A stretch of DNA of 64,000 nt, taken from positions 1-64,000 of the forward strand of contig JBBRXY010000004.1 in the NCBI GenBank assembly GCA_038238185.1, given 5' to 3'. The position numbers and the translations under genes were made by a program. Each line of letters opens with the position of its first letter. The stretch's first letter is position 1. Below, piece by piece: positions 60,319-64,000 of this stretch. Under the pieces are notes generated by a model. It saw nothing but the letters and a program-made list of their open reading frames with translations. It had not been told where the DNA came from and did not search any database. The DNA comes from DATAQC01 sp038238185 (GTDB lineage Bacteria; Actinomycetota; Acidimicrobiia; Acidimicrobiales; AC-14).

Positions 60319-61424
60319 GGGACCTCACCGAAGAGCTGAAGGCCGAACGCACCCGGCTGTCGGAACTGGCGGCTGCGCTCGACATCGAGGGCAAGCGCAC
60401 CCGGCTCACCGAGCTCGAGAAGCTGGCCTCCGACCCGGGCCTGTGGGACGACCCCGACGCCGCCCGCGCCGTCACCACCGAGATGTCGCGAGTGAAGGAC
60501 GATATCGATCTGGTCGACGGGCTCGACGGTCGGCTGTCCGACACCGAGTTGCTCTTCGAGATGGGTCGCGACGAAAGCGACGACTCGGTCGGGCCCGAGC
60601 TGGCCGAAGCGCTGATCGGTCTCGTCCGCGACCTCGACGCCCTCGAGCTGCGGTCGCTCTACACCGGTGAGCACGACGAGGGCGACGCCGTCTGCGAGGT
60701 CCACTCCGGGGCCGGCGGAACAGATTCGCAGGACTGGGCCGAGATGCTGCTGCGCATGTACCAGCGGTGGGCGGAGCGTCGGGGCTTCGAGGTGGAGCTC
60801 GACGAGATCTCGGCGGGAACCGAGGCGGGCATCACCTCGGCCACCTTCATCGTGCGGGGCCGGTATGCCTACGGCCTGCTCTCGTCGGAAAAGGGCGTCC
60901 ACCGACTGGTGCGGATCTCCCCCTTCGATGCCCAGTCGCGCCGCCATACCGCCTTCGCCTCGTTCGACGCCGTGCCCTTCTTCGAAGAGGTCAGTGCCGA
61001 GGTCGACATCGACGAGAAGGACCTGCGCATCGACACCTACCGGTCCTCGGGTGCCGGCGGCCAACATGTCAACGTCACCGACTCGGCTGTGCGCATCACC
61101 CACCTGCCGAGCGGCATCGTCGTGTCGTGCCAGAACCAACGCAGCCAGCACCAGAACAAGGCCGTTGCCATGCAGATCCTCGCCGCCAAGCTGGCCGAGC
61201 GGGCCCGCCAGGAGCGTCGCAAGGAGCTCGATGCCCTGTCTGGCGAGCAGCGAGAGGTGACTTGGGGGAGCCAGATCCGCTCCTATGTCCTGGCTCCGTA
61301 TCAGTTGGCCAAGGACCTGCGCACCGACCACGAGACCGGCAACGTCGGCGCCGTCCTCGATGGCGACCTCGACGCCTTCATGGAGTCGTTCCTCCGCTGG
61401 CGCCGCCGCACGGGCGGCCAGTAG
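60315..61424 (+). CDS. prfB: Peptide chain release factor 2
   Basis: 369 aa from GTG 60315. The tripeptide anticodon is SPF (RISPFDAQSRRHT), reading UGA/UAA, and the catalytic GGQ is in SSGAGGQHVNVTDSAVR. There is no in-frame early UGA, so the programmed +1 frameshift that controls E. coli prfB is absent. It is translationally coupled to secA. Confidence 0.97.
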
Positions 61425-61429
61425 TCGCG

Positions 61430-61942
61430 GTGGCGGCGGCCTCGGGGCTGTTCGAGCCGATTCTCGCTGCTCTCGATGGCAACGGCGTGCGGGCGGTGGT
61501 CGTGGGCGGCGTCGCGACCGTCCTGCACGGTCACGCCCGCCTGACCGCCGACCTTGACCTGGTCGTGGACCTCCGAGCCGATCAGCCGTCTCGGGCGATC
61601 CAGGCCTTGACGGACCTCGGCCTGGTCCCGATGCTGCCCGTCGATGCTCTGGACTTCGCCGACCCGGCGATACGTCAGCGCTGGGTGGCCACCCGCAACC
61701 TCAAGGTGTTCTCCCTGTACGACCCGGCGGATCCCCTGCGCCAGGTCGACCTGTTCGCCGAGGACCCAATCCCGTTCGACGAGCTCTGGGGTCGGGCGGT
61801 GGAGGTGCGCCTCGCCTCGGTGTCGGTACGCATCGCCTCGATCGATGACCTGATCACCATGAAGCGGTCAGCCGGTCGCCCTCAGGACCTTGCCGACATT
61901 GAGGCGCTCGAGATGATCAGAGGCCGAGGCGAGCCGCAATGA
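61430..61942 (+). CDS. Nucleotidyltransferase-fold protein
   Basis: 170 aa from GTG 61430, 5 nt after prfB. AVVVGGVATVLHGHARLTADLDLVVDLR has the GG(x) and DxD-type metal motif of minimal nucleotidyltransferases (AbiEii/MNT-like), then DPLRQVDLF (third acidic residue), VRIASIDDLITMKRSAGRPQDLADIEAL. Many such proteins are toxins or belong to two-gene modules with a small partner, and the next gene (4-nt overlap) encodes 63 aa. Not a housekeeping gene; its place between prfB and ftsE is unusual. Confidence 0.82.
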   Translation: MAAASGLFEPILAALDGNGVRAVVVGGVATVLHGHARLTADLDLVVDLRADQPSRAIQALTDLGLVPMLPVDALDFADPAIRQRWVATRNLKVFSLYDPADPLRQVDLFAEDPIPFDELWGRAVEVRLASVSVRIASIDDLITMKRSAGRPQDLADIEALEMIRGRGEPQ

Positions 61943-62130
61943 CCGATGAAGCGGTTTCCCCTTCCGGGCCCGGCGATTGGGACGGTGGATGGCGTGCCCA
62001 TCGGGAGGCCCAGCTCGACGCATGGTGCCGGGCAACTCCGGCGCAACGCCTGGCATGGCTTGAAGACGCCATGGACTTCGCCCGAGATGCGATCCTGAGG
62101 GAGAAGCGGCCAATCGTCACCAGATGGTGA
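61939..62130 (+). CDS. 63-aa small protein paired with the nucleotidyltransferase
   Basis: ATG 61939 overlaps the upstream stop (ATGA). It is one domain with a Trp-rich start (SGPGDWDGGWRAHREAQLDAW) and a helix PAQRLAWLEDAMDFARDAIL. I recognise RLAWLEEA-type small proteins next to nucleotidyltransferases, but no activity is known to me. It could be the antitoxin, or a cofactor. Confidence 0.65.
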   Translation: MTDEAVSPSGPGDWDGGWRAHREAQLDAWCRATPAQRLAWLEDAMDFARDAILREKRPIVTRW

Positions 62131-62323
62131 CTGGTGTGACGGATGGCGAAGGCGAAGCAACCGTTAAAATGCACACGACGATGCGTTCGGTGGTGGGCCG
62201 TCCATGCCCGCACACCGACACGTCAGGCCCCGGCGGCCGAGGGGTGGTTGCTCCCGGGAGCCGTGGCCGGTTATCCTCGCGAACGTCGCCCGTGCGTATG
62301 CACGCGGCCGCGCCCCCCTACTC
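62131..62323 (+). promoter_or_regulatory. Intergenic region before ftsE with candidate promoters
   Basis: 193 nt without a convincing gene. Two hexamers: TAAAAT near 62164-62169 and TATCCT near 62273-62278. Either gives ftsEX its own transcript with a 40-150 nt leader. No clear SD is seen before ATG 62324. Confidence 0.35.
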
Positions 62324-63010
62324 ATGATCCGAATCGAGAACGTCACCAAGTCGTACAAGGGCGGAGTCGTCGCCCTCCGGGGCGTCAGCCTCGACATCCA
62401 GAAGCAGGAGTTCGTGTTCCTCGTCGGCCCTACGGGGTCGGGGAAGTCGACTCTGATCCGTCTGCTGATCAAAGAGGACAAGCCCGACGACGGTCGCATC
62501 TGGGTGGCCGGCAAGGACATCGGCCAGCTCAGCTCGTGGAAGGTCCCCCTCCTGCGCCGCAACATCGGCTGCGTGTTCCAGGACTTCAAGCTTCTGCCCA
62601 ACAAGACGGCCTACGAGAACGTCGCCTTCGCCCTGGAGGTCATCGGCCGGCCCTCCCATGTGATCCGCGCCCAGGTACCCCAGGTGCTCGACCTGGTCGG
62701 TTTGTCCAAGAAGCACGACAACCTGCCTCACGAGCTCTCGGGTGGTGAGCAGCAGCGGGTCTCCATCGCCCGGGCGTTCGTGAACCGGCCCCTGATCCTG
62801 CTCGCCGACGAGCCCACCGGAAACCTCGACCCCAGCACGTCGGTTGGCATCATGCGCCTCCTCGACCGCATCAACCGAACCGGCACCACCGTGGTCATGG
62901 CCACCCACGACCACAACATCGTCGACACCATGCGCCGCCGCGTCGTCGAGCTCGACCGGGGGTCGCTGGTCCGCGACCAGGCCCGCGGCGTGTACGGGGC
63001 CTTCACGTAG
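62324..63010 (+). CDS. ftsE: Cell-division ABC ATPase FtsE
   Basis: 228 aa. Walker A GPTGSGKST (35-43), Q-loop CVFQDFKLL, signature ELSGGEQQRVSIARAF, Walker B LILLADEPTGNLD, H-loop MATHDHNIV. With FtsX it activates peptidoglycan hydrolases at the septum. Followed by ftsX after 13 nt. Confidence 0.97.
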   Translation: MIRIENVTKSYKGGVVALRGVSLDIQKQEFVFLVGPTGSGKSTLIRLLIKEDKPDDGRIWVAGKDIGQLSSWKVPLLRRNIGCVFQDFKLLPNKTAYENVAFALEVIGRPSHVIRAQVPQVLDLVGLSKKHDNLPHELSGGEQQRVSIARAFVNRPLILLADEPTGNLDPSTSVGIMRLLDRINRTGTTVVMATHDHNIVDTMRRRVVELDRGSLVRDQARGVYGAFT

Positions 63011-63023
63011 TGGGGGGCAAGCC

Positions 63024-63917
63024 ATGGCGATGAAGGTCGACTACGTCGCCAAGGAAACCTTCTCCAATTTGAAGCGCAACCTCTCGATGGCCTCGGCCGC
63101 CCTCATCACCGTGGCCGTGTCGCTCACCCTGGCCGGGGGCGCCCTGCTGGTGAAGCGGGGAGTCGACCGGGCCACGATCCAATGGCGCGGCAACGTCGAG
63201 CTGTCGGTGTTCATGAAGGCCGACGCCAGCCCTCCCGAGTCCGACGCCGTCGACCGTCAGCTCAAGGCCATGCCCGAGGTGAAGAAGTACCACTACGTCT
63301 CCAAGCCCGAGGCCTTCACCGAGTTCAAGCAGATCTTCGCCAACGAGCCCGACGTGCGCGACGCCATCGGCGTCGACCAGATCCCACCGTCGTACCGGGT
63401 CGTGCCCCGCTCGGCCGAACAAACCAGGCTCATCGGCGACCGGTTCGCGAACACCGCCGGGGTGCTCCGCGTGAGCTATGCCAAAGACGAGGTCGAGGCG
63501 CTGGTGTCGATTACCAAGTTCCTCCAGATCATGCTCTGGACGGTGGCGTTGGTGCTGTTGGGCGCCGCCTGTCTACTCATCCTGAACACGATCCGAATGG
63601 CCATCTTCGCCCGCCGCCGAGAGGTGGCGGTGATGAAACTTGTCGGGGCTTCGAACTGGTTCATCCGGGTTCCGTTCATGCTCGAAGGCCTGGTGCAGGG
63701 CGTCATCGGAGCGGTGGCCGCATGCTCGATGGTCTGGGTGCTCCGCGCCTTCTTCCAGAGCTGGATCCAGGGTTCTCACAGCGACGTCCAGCTCTTCAAG
63801 CAGTTCCTGGTGACGGGAGCCGATGTCACGGGCACCGGCATCCTCCTACTCCTGGTCGGGATGATCGTCGGCACCGTCGGCTCCGCCGTGGCCGTCAGCC
63901 GCTTCCTCGACGTCTGA
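63024..63917 (+). CDS. ftsX: Cell-division ABC permease FtsX
   Basis: 297 aa from ATG 63024. Basic N-terminus, first helix (about 21-43), then the extracellular domain (about 45-165), which in actinobacteria binds the peptidoglycan hydrolase RipC or its equivalent. Three more helices follow (about 170-195, 215-240, 265-290), with the RRREVAVMKLVGASNWFIRVPFMLEG loop split by helices, typical of FtsX. It works with FtsE. Confidence 0.96.
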   Translation: MAMKVDYVAKETFSNLKRNLSMASAALITVAVSLTLAGGALLVKRGVDRATIQWRGNVELSVFMKADASPPESDAVDRQLKAMPEVKKYHYVSKPEAFTEFKQIFANEPDVRDAIGVDQIPPSYRVVPRSAEQTRLIGDRFANTAGVLRVSYAKDEVEALVSITKFLQIMLWTVALVLLGAACLLILNTIRMAIFARRREVAVMKLVGASNWFIRVPFMLEGLVQGVIGAVAACSMVWVLRAFFQSWIQGSHSDVQLFKQFLVTGADVTGTGILLLLVGMIVGTVGSAVAVSRFLDV

Positions 63918-63948
63918 TCTCAGTCGGGAGCACTGCCAGACCCGGCCG

Positions 63949-64000
63949 GTGAAGTTGGGCCCCCGCCGGCAGCGGCGGGCGAGGTCCGCAGGACCCGGGT
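63949..64000 (+). CDS. Possible start of the next gene (partial)
   Basis: GTG 63949 opens a frame of 17 codons to the window end: VKLGPRRQRRARSAGPG. A basic start is consistent with a signal peptide of a peptidase or SmpB-type neighbour, but no RBS was seen and the fragment is too short. Confidence 0.2.
   Translation, partial: MKLGPRRQRRARSAGPG

Overview
The window is about 70% GC, densely coded, and reads as a chromosomal segment of an actinobacterium. The class Acidimicrobiia is my best guess. The evidence is the gene content: GatCAB, a PASTA-domain PknB-type kinase, a complete egtA-E ergothioneine operon, an AftB-like GT-C enzyme, long-form HPF, and comF/hpf/secA and prfB/ftsE/ftsX neighbourhoods like those of mycobacteria. 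GTG and TTG starts are very common and 1-11 nt overlaps between genes are frequent. No rRNA, tRNA, IS element, prophage or CRISPR array was seen.

Layout. 1-6.7 kb: a DUF4129-DUF4350-MoxR-DUF58 operon facing a SpoIIM-like gene, then an RDD protein. 6.7-13.9 kb: nucleotidyltransferase, cysteine desulfurase-mnmA, ligA-MOSC, HIT protein. 14-24.3 kb: PASTA kinase, SCP2 protein, small unknowns, alpha/beta hydrolase-gatC-gatA-gatB, and a GGDEF-EAL protein. 24.3-31.3 kb: a cell-surface locus with a GT-C enzyme, a 53-aa LAxTG-type microprotein, a secreted choice-of-anchor-P-like protein, a processive GT2, an exosortase-like protease and WecB. 31.3-37.1 kb: egtEDCBA on the minus strand, preceded by a 42-aa small ORF. 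37.1-42.5 kb: three polytopic membrane proteins, two of them clear GT-C enzymes. 42.5-45.1 kb: vapBC, an EEP nuclease-like protein and an SRAP protein. 45.2-50.1 kb: GT2, phosphomannomutase, Trm112, PGI/PMI-like isomerase, adenosylhomocysteinase. 50.2-57.5 kb: comF, hpf, a response regulator and a second glycan-related group (DUF2079, GT-C, GT2, methyltransferase). 57.6-63.9 kb: secA, prfB, a nucleotidyltransferase/63-aa pair, ftsE, ftsX.

Three things cut across the annotation. First, families of short DNA repeats (24, 27, 30 and 33/34 bp units, often tandem) sit inside unrelated genes and are read in different frames, sometimes on opposite strands. They occur in the DUF58, MoxR, hydrolase, GatA, GatB, HIT, EgtA, EgtB, SRAP and GT2 genes and look like in-frame-tolerated mobile or expanding DNA elements. 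Second, about a dozen genes have a TANNNT hexamer 6-8 nt before their start codon, pointing to widespread leaderless transcription; this also helped choose starts. Third, the surface locus pairs a candidate exosortase with a substrate-like secreted protein and a tiny protein that is little more than a sorting signal.
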